Of a stretch of 6,472 bases of DNA, positions 1 to 6,108 are shown piece by piece. Position numbers and translations under genes: made by a program. How positions within the stretch are numbered: the stretch's first letter is position 1; every line of letters starts with the position of its first letter. The stretch covers positions 1 to 6,472 of the forward strand of contig CAMAFU010000111.1 in NCBI GenBank assembly GCA_945833725.1. Reading direction: 5' to 3'. Under the pieces are notes generated by a model. That model saw only the letters and a list, made by a program, of their open reading frames with translations, was not told the origin of the DNA and did no database searches. The stretch is from an uncultured Treponema sp. (GTDB lineage: Bacteria > Spirochaetota > Spirochaetia > Treponematales > Treponemataceae).

Positions 1-138
1 GTAAAGTTTTCTTTCTGGGAAACTGTTGATGAAAATCATTCTGCCATAAGGCTTGCAACAAGCTGGGCCACTAAAACGGAAAATGTTTACGAACTGCTTG
101 AAATAATGAAACAGGTTTTAAAAAGCGACAGAAGTTAA
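1..138 (+). CDS. C-terminal end of a probable low-specificity threonine aldolase (partial, 5' cut by window)
   Basis: Frame 1 is open from the first base and ends at TAA 136-138, giving the last 45 residues of a protein. The stretch WETVDENHSAIRLATSWAT, followed by an amphipathic helix ending in KQVLKSDRS, resembles the C-terminus of PLP-dependent L-threonine aldolases (beta-eliminating lyase fold). In that family a 'W..iDE....iR.vTSWAT..e.V..l' pattern closes the small domain. Those enzymes cleave threonine or allo-threonine to glycine and acetaldehyde in the cytoplasm. The PLP lysine and the rest of the active site lie outside the window, so the assignment rests on this tail alone. The gene converges on priA with only four bases between the stop codons. 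Another aspartate-aminotransferase-fold enzyme is possible. Confidence 0.65.
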   Translation, partial: VKFSFWETVDENHSAIRLATSWATKTENVYELLEIMKQVLKSDRS

Positions 139-142
139 ACTG

Positions 143-2191
143 TTAAAGAAGGCTTACAGGATCTATGTCGCATTCAATATACACATCTTGAGGTCTTGTG
201 TAGCCGTAAAGAAGTTTTTTTGCCAGATATTGAAGAAGATGAACATTTTCGCTTTTGAGGATAATCTGCTGCCTGTAGTTTTGTGCTATTTTTGAAAGGG
301 GACACTCTGCAGGTCCTAATATTTCGCAGTTGCCGGCATCATCTTTTAAGGTTTTTAATTCTTTGTTTGTGCCGGAGTTGCTGTAATAAATTTCTTTTAA
401 GGTTTTTGATAGAATTTCTTTTGCTCCGTTTGCGGCCTTTTGGGATTGTAAAAGTGTTGGAGAACGGAAAACAAGACGGGCAAGACGGCAGAAAGGCGGA
501 AAATTCTGGATTTCCCTGTTTTTCAGTTCCATTTCATAAAAACGCTGAATTTCACCTGTTACAGCAAAAAGAACAGGTTCTCTGTCGGGGCAATAAGTTT
601 GAACAAGAACCTTTCCATCGGGAGAATACCTTCCGGCTCGACCCGCCACCTGTGTAATAAGCGAAAAGGTTCTTTCTGGAGAACGAAAATCCGGTAAATG
701 CAAGCCTGTATCTGCAAGAATTACACCTACGAGTTTTACATTTTTAAAATTCAGTCCTTTTGCAACCATTTGAGTTCCAAGAAGGATATCGTATTTTCCG
801 TTTTTAAAATCTTCCAGTTTTTCCTGAAGGTCTGAAGCCTTTGAAACAGAATCTGTATCAATTCGGACAGTTTTTGCAGACGGGAATTTTGCCTTAACTT
901 CAGCTTCTATAAATTCTGTGCCGAATCCTGTATAACCGGCATCCAGAGAACCGCACTGCGGACATTGCTGAGGAGGAGGCGATGACCAGCCGCAGTAATG
1001 GCATTTAAGTCTGTTATCTGATTTATGATATGTCATTGATACGGAACAGTTTTTACATTTCATTTCAAATCCGCATGTCCTGCACCTGTAAAAATGCGTA
1101 AATCCCCGCCTGTTAAGGAACAAAATGACCTGTTTTTTTTCCTGCAGCACATCATTTACTTCTTTTTCCAATTCTTTTGAAATACAGAGAAAGTCCGAAG
1201 GTTCATTGCTTAAATTTATTGAGCGGATTTTTGGCATTGCTCCGCCTGCAAGCCTTTTTGTAAGGGTATGTTTTTGAATTTTTCCTTTTTCCATAAGATG
1301 CCATGCTTCTACACTGGGCGTTGCACTTCCCATTAAAAGGGGAATTTTTAATTTGCTACATCTGTACATGGCCGCTTGCCTTCCATGGTAGCGGGGAGTT
1401 GAGCCAGATTTATAGGAACTGTCATGCTCTTCATCTATAATAATCAGCCCTAAATCTGGAACAGGTGCAAAAACAGCACTGCGGGCACCAATAACAACCC
1501 GGGCTTCCCTGTTAATAATCCTGTTGTATTCCCGAAGTTTCTGGCTTTGAGTAAGGCCGGAATGTAAAACTGCTGCCGTAGGTCCAAATCTTGCAGTTAC
1601 GGCTTTTATAACCTGCTGCGTCAAAGAAATTTCTGGAACAAGATAGATTACGCCTTTATTTTCGGACAGGATTTTCTGCGCGCACTGAAGAAATACTTCT
1701 GTTTTTCCTGTTCCCGTTGCCCCGTAAAGATAATGAAGCCTTGAAGAATTTGTGCCGGCAGAAAGTATTTCATCAACACATTTTTTCTGCTCATCGCTTA
1801 ATTCTATTTTTGCCGAAGATGCAATTTCTTCTTCTACGGAAAAACCCGGTGTTGAACTTTCCCTTTTTGCACTTGGCATCATTATGCTTAAAGCTTCCCC
1901 TATGGAGCATACATAATAGTCAGAAAGCCATTTTCCCAAATCAATAAGCTCTTTAGACAAAAAAGGAACTTCATCCGGGAATTTTGTAACAGGCCTTATT
2001 TTACCTTCGTCAATGGGAAAATCTTCCGGCAGGGAATTAAATTCATTTATAACATAGCCAATTGTCTTTCTTCGGCCAAATTTTATTTCGGCCCTGAAAC
2101 CTGTTCTTGATTCAGAAAAAGGCTCAATATTCAGATAAGTAAATGTCTGGTTTAAAGGCACATTCAAAGCAATTTCCAGATATTTTGCCAT
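143..2191 (-). CDS. priA: Primosomal protein N' (PriA), replication-restart 3'-5' DNA helicase
   Basis: A 682-residue protein, close to the usual 700-730 of PriA. It is an ATP-dependent superfamily 2 helicase that binds stalled or recombination-derived forks and reloads the replisome. Visible parts in order: an N-terminal 3'-DNA-binding domain (about 1-105, with GFRAEIKFGRRK at 31-42); Walker A GATGTGKT (157-164); DEEH box (253-256); GSATPS (288-293); LNRRG (359-363); a zinc-binding insert with eight cysteines in four CxxC pairs (370/373, 379/382, 397/400, 410/413); GTQMVAKGLNF (472-482); QVAGRAGR (514-521); and the C-terminal domain. All motifs look intact. The ATG overlaps the stop of the upstream glycosylase gene (TAATG), and a GGAAGG lies 9 nt upstream, so the two are probably translationally coupled and transcribed from the promoter before the glycosylase. 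Confidence 0.97.
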   Translation of the reverse strand: MAKYLEIALNVPLNQTFTYLNIEPFSESRTGFRAEIKFGRRKTIGYVINEFNSLPEDFPIDEGKIRPVTKFPDEVPFLSKELIDLGKWLSDYYVCSIGEALSIMMPSAKRESSTPGFSVEEEIASSAKIELSDEQKKCVDEILSAGTNSSRLHYLYGATGTGKTEVFLQCAQKILSENKGVIYLVPEISLTQQVIKAVTARFGPTAAVLHSGLTQSQKLREYNRIINREARVVIGARSAVFAPVPDLGLIIIDEEHDSSYKSGSTPRYHGRQAAMYRCSKLKIPLLMGSATPSVEAWHLMEKGKIQKHTLTKRLAGGAMPKIRSINLSNEPSDFLCISKELEKEVNDVLQEKKQVILFLNRRGFTHFYRCRTCGFEMKCKNCSVSMTYHKSDNRLKCHYCGWSSPPPQQCPQCGSLDAGYTGFGTEFIEAEVKAKFPSAKTVRIDTDSVSKASDLQEKLEDFKNGKYDILLGTQMVAKGLNFKNVKLVGVILADTGLHLPDFRSPERTFSLITQVAGRAGRYSPDGKVLVQTYCPDREPVLFAVTGEIQRFYEMELKNREIQNFPPFCRLARLVFRSPTLLQSQKAANGAKEILSKTLKEIYYSNSGTNKELKTLKDDAGNCEILGPAECPLSKIAQNYRQQIILKSENVHLLQYLAKKLLYGYTRPQDVYIECDIDPVSLL

Positions 2192-2982
2192 TAATTACGA
2201 CCTTCCGTGCTGTTTTGAAAAATCATCTGATAATCCGGTTGAATTGAAAGGAGTTTCTGCCGGAAAAATTTTAAATCTTCCCATGCCAATGCTTTTAAAG
2301 ACGGATCTCTAAGAAGGGCGCTGGGATGAAAAGTAACTGCTGCAGGAATTCCAGAATAGTCAAAAAAACTTCCCCTCAACTTTGTAACACCTACTGATGT
2401 TTTTAATAAATTCTGGGCAGCAACTGAACCTGCACATAAAATAGCTTTTGGTTTTAATATGGCAATTTGAGACTGCAAAAATGATGAACAGGCATCGGCT
2501 TCTTCTGGATAAGGATTTCTGTTTTGAGGCGGACGGCATTTTACAATATTTGCAATGTATACATTTACATTTCTTGACAGTTGAATTGAAAAAAGCATTT
2601 TATCAAGAAGTTTACCTGCAGGCCCTACAAAAGGAAGTCCCTGCCTGTCTTCTTCAAAACCTGGACCTTCGCCAATAACAAGAACAAGAGGATTACAGAC
2701 ACCGCAGCCAGGCACAGTTTTTGTACGGGTTTTTGCAAGTACGCATCTTTGACAGGAAGCAATTTTTTCAGAAAGATTATTAAGTGATACAGTTTTGTCT
2801 TCACCTGTATTGTACTGAAAATCTGGTGCTTCGGTTTTTTCGTTATTGGCCGCAAAAATTTGTTCACAAATATCATCTTCAAAGACAGCATCTTCTGAAA
2901 AATCTTTTGGACTGCTTCCAGGAAGATAAGCGGAAACTGTTTTTAAAAGTGAAAAAATCTGTTCTTTTTCTGTTTTTTTCAT
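2191..2982 (-). CDS. Family 4 uracil-DNA glycosylase (iron-sulfur type)
   Basis: A 263-residue protein of the UDG superfamily, family 4. It removes uracil from DNA to start base excision repair. The iron-sulfur ligand pattern is complete: C77-x2-C80, then C149 (in IVKCRPP) and C165. Active-site motif 1 reads GEGPGFEED (104-112), followed by GLPFVGPAGKLLDKML; motif 2 reads HPSALLR (219-225). Two features are unusual. About 75 residues, rich in acidic and polar amino acids, precede the first cysteine pair, whereas compact family members have it near residue 15. A second CxxC (C93, C96) lies between the cluster cysteines and motif 1. The ATG at 2982 is the only sensible start, since an in-frame stop lies shortly upstream. 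Its Shine-Dalgarno is poor: an AAAGGG ends 15 nt before the ATG. It is the first gene of a unit with priA, overlapping it by one base. Confidence 0.93.
   Translation of the reverse strand: MKKTEKEQIFSLLKTVSAYLPGSSPKDFSEDAVFEDDICEQIFAANNEKTEAPDFQYNTGEDKTVSLNNLSEKIASCQRCVLAKTRTKTVPGCGVCNPLVLVIGEGPGFEEDRQGLPFVGPAGKLLDKMLFSIQLSRNVNVYIANIVKCRPPQNRNPYPEEADACSSFLQSQIAILKPKAILCAGSVAAQNLLKTSVGVTKLRGSFFDYSGIPAAVTFHPSALLRDPSLKALAWEDLKFFRQKLLSIQPDYQMIFQNSTEGRN
2201..2206 (-). promoter_or_regulatory. Shine-Dalgarno site for priA
   Basis: On the minus strand this reads GGAAGG, 9 nt before the priA ATG and inside the last codons of the glycosylase gene. It supports the ATG at 2191-2189 as the true start and allows reinitiation by ribosomes ending the upstream gene. 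Confidence 0.6.
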
Positions 2983-3015
2983 AATTGAATTTTTTAGCCC
3001 TTTTTCTTATTTTAT

Positions 3016-3032
3016 GGCAGTTATTTTCTGCC
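3016..3032. repeat. Inverted repeat GGCAG-N7-CTGCC in the divergent control region
   Basis: A perfect 5-bp inverted repeat (3016-3020 and 3028-3032) with a 7-nt AT loop. One arm abuts the -10 of the putative minus-strand promoter and the repeat spans its predicted start near 3027, the usual place for a repressor operator. It is the only GC-rich patch in this AT-rich gap. A minor stem on the plus strand followed by CATTTT is too weak to call a terminator. Confidence 0.35.
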
Positions 3033-3033
3033 C

Positions 3034-3062
3034 ATTTTAGCAGAGACTTGTCATATTCTCAA
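3034..3062 (-). promoter_or_regulatory. Putative sigma-70-type promoter for the glycosylase-priA unit
   Basis: Read on the minus strand: TTGAGA (3062-3057), a 17-nt spacer, then TAAAAT (3039-3034). Each hexamer is one mismatch from consensus, and a TG one base before the -10 gives an extended -10 element. The predicted start is near 3027, leaving a leader of about 45 nt before the ATG at 2982. This is a consensus match by eye, not an experimentally mapped promoter. Confidence 0.55.
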
Positions 3063-3076
3063 TATTTGTTTATTTT
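3048..3076 (+). promoter_or_regulatory. Putative promoter for the glycosyltransferase unit
   Basis: TTGTCA (3048-3053), a 17-nt spacer and TATTTT (3071-3076). The -35 is one mismatch from consensus and the -10 two. Initiation about 7 nt downstream would fall at or beside the ATG at 3083, implying an mRNA with almost no leader. This agrees with the absence of any Shine-Dalgarno upstream of that ATG. In this AT-rich stretch a chance match is possible. Confidence 0.35.
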
Positions 3077-3083
3077 TAAACAA
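3066..3083. repeat. Inverted repeat TTGTTTA-TTTT-TAAACAA ending on the glycosyltransferase start codon
   Basis: A perfect 7-bp inverted repeat with a 4-nt loop. It contains the putative plus-strand -10 hexamer (3071-3076), and its last base is the A of the ATG at 3083. It could be an operator over the -10. If transcription begins further upstream, it could instead be a weak RNA hairpin at the start codon. It is entirely A/T except one G and one C, so chance is a real alternative. Confidence 0.35.
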
Positions 3084-4306
3084 TGAAAATCGCCATGTTT
3101 ACAGATGCGTTTTTTCCCCGTATAAACGGTGTGTCTGTATCAGTAAAATCTTATGCACAGGAACTTACAAAACTTGGTCATCAGGTTTGCGTTGTTTGCC
3201 TTGAATATTCTCAGGAACAGCAGAGAAGTTCCTTTTTTGACGAAAAAGAAAGTGATTCTTCATCACCTTTTAAAATTGTTCGAATTCCTTCATTCCCTTT
3301 AGTTTTTTCCAAAGAAGACAGAATGGTCAGGCTTTCTACATGGCATTTTGTAAAAAAACAGATGGAACTTTTTGCCCCTGATGTAATTCATATTAATTCA
3401 GAGTGGACTGTGGGTTATTTAGGTTCATTGTATGCCCGTAAAAAGAAAATTCCTGTTGTTTTTACTTTTCATACTATGTGGGAAGATTACCTTGCAAACT
3501 ATATTACATTTCTTCCTTCATTCACCACGAAAAAAATTGGTGTTGATGTTGTTAAATATTACCTTAAAAAAAGTGATGTAATTATCGCTCCTACAAAAAG
3601 AATTGCCAAAGTTGTGGAACGATACGGAATCCATAAAGATGTTCAGATTCTTCCTACAGGTATTCCTGACGAAAAAATGAAGTATTCTGTCCTCCGTTCC
3701 TTTTCTGTTCTATCCCACTTAAAGAATAAATGTCCTAACATTATGGGAAAAAAGATTCTTCTTTTTGTAGGTCGAATTGTTAAAGAAAAAAATCTTCTGT
3801 TCCTATTTGATGTTCTGAAAAAAGTTCAGGAAAACCATAAAAAAGCCGTGCTGCTGTTTGTGGGAAACGGTCCTTATCTGGAAGAACTAAGGCAGACTGC
3901 TGTTGAAAGGGGACTGGAAAATTCTGTGTTTTTTACAGGCTATATTCCTCCCGATGATCTTGTATATTTTTACAGGCTTGCATCAGTTTTTGTTTTTCCA
4001 AGTAAAACAGAAACTCAGGGGCTTGTAACTGTTGAAGCAATGATTTCCGGTCTTCCTGTAGTTGCAATAGGGGAATTAGGCACAAAAGATGTTATGCAGG
4101 GCGATAACGGCGGTTTTATGACTGGTGATAATATTGAAGAATTTGCCGGTAAGGTGAGCCTTCTTTTATCCGACGCAAACTTGCGCAAAGTAAAGTCGGC
4201 AGAAGCTGTTCAATGGGGAAAAAAATGGAATATTTCAAGCCTCACGCCAAAACTTATTGACTGTTACAATATGGCAGTTCAATCAGGGGAAAAAAGTGAA
4301 GAATAA
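3083..4306 (+). CDS. GT4-family glycosyltransferase, probable diacylglycerol (glycolipid) glycosyltransferase
   Basis: A 407-residue GT-B fold enzyme with no signal peptide or membrane span, expected at the cytoplasmic face of the inner membrane. The N-terminal acceptor domain opens with MKIAMFTDAFFPRINGVSVS and includes DVIHINSEW (100-108) and FTFHTMWEDYLANY (127-140). That histidine-containing segment resembles the 'HTMYEDY' segment of 1,2-diacylglycerol 3-glucosyltransferases. The donor domain shows LLFVGRIVKEKN (226-237), LLFVGNGP (257-264), FFTGYIP (283-289) and the E-x7-E motif (E310, E318) in TETQGLVTVEAM. These fit a retaining transfer from an NDP-sugar. The start is clear from the family N-terminus, but no Shine-Dalgarno is seen. 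The 3' end overlaps the next gene by 11 nt. Activity on another lipid or polysaccharide acceptor cannot be excluded; the family call is firm, the substrate inferred. Confidence 0.9.
   Translation: MKIAMFTDAFFPRINGVSVSVKSYAQELTKLGHQVCVVCLEYSQEQQRSSFFDEKESDSSSPFKIVRIPSFPLVFSKEDRMVRLSTWHFVKKQMELFAPDVIHINSEWTVGYLGSLYARKKKIPVVFTFHTMWEDYLANYITFLPSFTTKKIGVDVVKYYLKKSDVIIAPTKRIAKVVERYGIHKDVQILPTGIPDEKMKYSVLRSFSVLSHLKNKCPNIMGKKILLFVGRIVKEKNLLFLFDVLKKVQENHKKAVLLFVGNGPYLEELRQTAVERGLENSVFFTGYIPPDDLVYFYRLASVFVFPSKTETQGLVTVEAMISGLPVVAIGELGTKDVMQGDNGGFMTGDNIEEFAGKVSLLLSDANLRKVKSAEAVQWGKKWNISSLTPKLIDCYNMAVQSGEKSEE
4285..4289 (+). promoter_or_regulatory. Shine-Dalgarno site deciding the GTG start of the barrel-like protein
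   Basis: AGGGG sits 6 nt before GTG 4296 and lies inside the last codons of the glycosyltransferase. The longer in-frame start (TTG at 4257) has no ribosome site and would place 13 extra residues before the signal peptide. GTG 4296 is therefore preferred. Confidence 0.6.
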
Positions 4307-5990
4307 ATATTTTTTTAAAGCCATATTTTTTTTCTGTTTTTCATTAAGTATTTTTCCCCGGGGAAAGCAGGAACTTATTCCTTGCGGCAGCTGGATTTAT
4401 TCTGCCGTTGCTTCAATCTGCCTTGAACAGAAAATCGTAAATTTTTCCGATGATGCTCCTCTTTCAATTATGGAATTGGAAACCATGCTGAAAGAAATTG
4501 ACTTTGAAAAACTTTCTCCACCTTCAAAAGCCCTTTACAATTCAATTTTTTCGTATTTTAACAGGGATTTTTTCGGTTTTTCTTCAGATATAATCCGTTT
4601 TCAGCTGGAACCGGCCGTTAATTTTTCTTCATTTTTTAAAACTTCCGAGCAAATTCCTTTTGTGTATGATTATTATGAGCGGAAACCATTTTTGGAATGT
4701 CCTTTAAGCATAAGTGCCGGTGATTTTATTACAATGAAGATGAACCTTTATTTAGGGCAGAATAAAAATTCATCTGTTCTTAATCCTGATATCTTTACAA
4801 ATATACCATTTTCCGCCGACCAGATTGACATAAATTTCCCGGACAATTCCTATCTTTCTGCAGGATTTAAATTTACAGACAAAACAGGAATCAATTTTCA
4901 AATTGGAAACGGCTCAAAAAGCATTGGAAATTCCCTTACAGGTTCCATGCTCTGGTCTTCGTATCTTACTGGCGCTGCTTACGGTCAGTTTTCCATTTAT
5001 TCACCAAATTTAAAATATACAGCCAACACATCGCAGTTTAATGTTGACAGGTATATGTACAGTCATCAGCTTGATTTCGCCTTTTTCAAGCGGTTTACTT
5101 TTACCATTTTTGAAGGAAATTTCGTAAATGCACCTATGGAATTAAGGTTTATGAATCCCTTTACAATTTTTCACGGTCTTGCACCATGGCGAGATTACGA
5201 TGGTAGTCAATACGATTCTGAAAGCCATAACTGTGCATATCTTGGACTTAAGTTTCAGTTTGTTCCTGTTTCCAGTCTTCGTATTTACGGTATTTTTGCC
5301 CAGACTCAATTTCAGACCCCTTACGAAGTTAAAAATTGGCCCAACGATACTACACCTAGCGGTATGGGAGGGCAAATCGGAGCAGAATACTTTTTATCTT
5401 TAAAAAATGGTCTTTTGTCTTTTGGGTTGGAAGGAAGTTATGCTCAGCCTTATCTTTACATAAAGGAAAGCCCCAACTGGTCTTTAGTGCGTACTTATGC
5501 AGAAAATCTGGGTGATGTAAGGTATCCTTTTTACCAGTGGATTGGTTCTCCTTACGGTCCTGATACAGCCGGCGGAAAAATAAAAATAAAATACGAAATT
5601 CCTTCGAAATTTTCTGTGGAACTGTCATATCTTTTTCTTGCCAGGGGAGAAATGTCCGGCGACAGCATTTTTAGAAATTGGAAAGATAAAGACGGAAACT
5701 ATAAATGGGGAGGCGTAAAAACACAAATCGATGATACAGACGGATGGTGTTATCCTGGAAGCGGAGGAGAATCTTTAGAAGAAGCAAAAAAGAAGCAGTC
5801 CCTTACAGCCCCTTCCGGTATTTGTGAATATGTAAACAGCATAACATTGAAGGCTTCATATTATTTTTCTGAGATGTTTTCTGTTTTTAGCCAGCCGTCT
5901 TTTGTTTATGCCGAAAATGCAAACCATAAAGAAGGCAGTTCTGCTTTCAGTTTTGAATTTGCGGCAGGATGCAGGTTTTCATGCAGATAG
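4296..5990 (+). CDS. Exported beta-barrel-like outer-membrane protein, treponemal family, possibly Wzi-like
   Basis: From GTG 4296 the product has 564 residues. A lysine-rich start (MKNKYFFK) and hydrophobic run AIFFFCFSLSIF look like a signal peptide, though without a clear AxA cleavage site. Next comes a short probably helical module (about 31-95: GSWIYSAVASICLEQ, then APLSIMELETMLKEID). From about 100 to the end, alternating aromatic/polar segments suggest many beta-strands, with AFSFEFAAGCRF as a last strand. Segments that look conserved include FVNAPMELRFMNPFTIFHG (276-294), APWRDYD (296-302) and SPNWSLVRTY (392-401). The layout recalls capsule-assembly Wzi-type proteins as annotated in treponemes, but no diagnostic motif proves it and the function is unknown. 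It holds nine cysteines, many for an outer-membrane protein. The 11-nt overlap with the glycosyltransferase suggests coupled translation and a shared envelope role. Confidence 0.75.
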   Translation: MKNKYFFKAIFFFCFSLSIFPRGKQELIPCGSWIYSAVASICLEQKIVNFSDDAPLSIMELETMLKEIDFEKLSPPSKALYNSIFSYFNRDFFGFSSDIIRFQLEPAVNFSSFFKTSEQIPFVYDYYERKPFLECPLSISAGDFITMKMNLYLGQNKNSSVLNPDIFTNIPFSADQIDINFPDNSYLSAGFKFTDKTGINFQIGNGSKSIGNSLTGSMLWSSYLTGAAYGQFSIYSPNLKYTANTSQFNVDRYMYSHQLDFAFFKRFTFTIFEGNFVNAPMELRFMNPFTIFHGLAPWRDYDGSQYDSESHNCAYLGLKFQFVPVSSLRIYGIFAQTQFQTPYEVKNWPNDTTPSGMGGQIGAEYFLSLKNGLLSFGLEGSYAQPYLYIKESPNWSLVRTYAENLGDVRYPFYQWIGSPYGPDTAGGKIKIKYEIPSKFSVELSYLFLARGEMSGDSIFRNWKDKDGNYKWGGVKTQIDDTDGWCYPGSGGESLEEAKKKQSLTAPSGICEYVNSITLKASYYFSEMFSVFSQPSFVYAENANHKEGSSAFSFEFAAGCRFSCR

Positions 5991-6108
5991 CAGAGACACA
6001 AATAGCAGAGGCTGTAGAAATCAAGTTCATAATACTGTAAAGTAAGTGGCGTAATTGGAAGGTGAGGTTTACTGATTCCATCTAAAGTTATTTCAGGTAA
6101 GGAAAAGT
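5991..6108. other. 118-bp intergenic gap between the two exported-protein genes
   Basis: There is no convincing terminator hairpin, and no promoter with both boxes well placed. A CATAAT (6028-6033) lacks a matching -35. The nonamer ATAGCAGAG occurs twice, 15 bp apart (5987-5995 and 6002-6010), starting at the upstream stop codon. Without a visible terminator, read-through from the glycosyltransferase unit into the downstream gene is likely. Confidence 0.4.
6099..6103 (+). promoter_or_regulatory. Shine-Dalgarno site for the second exported protein
   Basis: AAGGA lies 5 nt before ATG 6109 and fixes that start. It is a much better site than those of the upstream genes. Confidence 0.65.

Noticed and set aside
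51..63. GCTTG-CAA-CAAGC hairpin as a terminator for priA transcripts.
   Set aside because: No U-tract follows on the minus strand and it lies within coding sequence.
180..221. TACACA-N11-TGTGTA inverted repeat followed by T7, as a terminator for the aldolase-like gene.
   Set aside because: The stem is weak with an 11-nt loop, and the T tract lies 12 nt beyond the stem. It is also inside priA coding sequence.
1133..1140. A8 tract (coding strand) in priA as a programmed slippage site.
   Set aside because: It encodes Lys-Lys in a region where full-length PriA motifs continue uninterrupted on both sides, and no alternative frame yields a meaningful product.
4257..4295. A longer start (TTG 4257) for the barrel-like protein.
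   Set aside because: It has no ribosome-binding site, overlaps the glycosyltransferase by 50 nt, and would bury the signal peptide behind 13 residues. GTG 4296 has AGGGG at good spacing.
4326..4388. Lipoprotein lipobox in the barrel-like protein (cysteines at about residues 14 and 30).
   Set aside because: The preceding residues are Phe and Pro at -1, which lipoprotein signal peptidase does not normally accept.
5987..6010. ATAGCAGAG direct repeat as an attachment or insertion scar.
   Set aside because: It is only nine bases with two copies 15 bp apart and no integrase, transposase or inverted ends nearby. Chance duplication is adequate.
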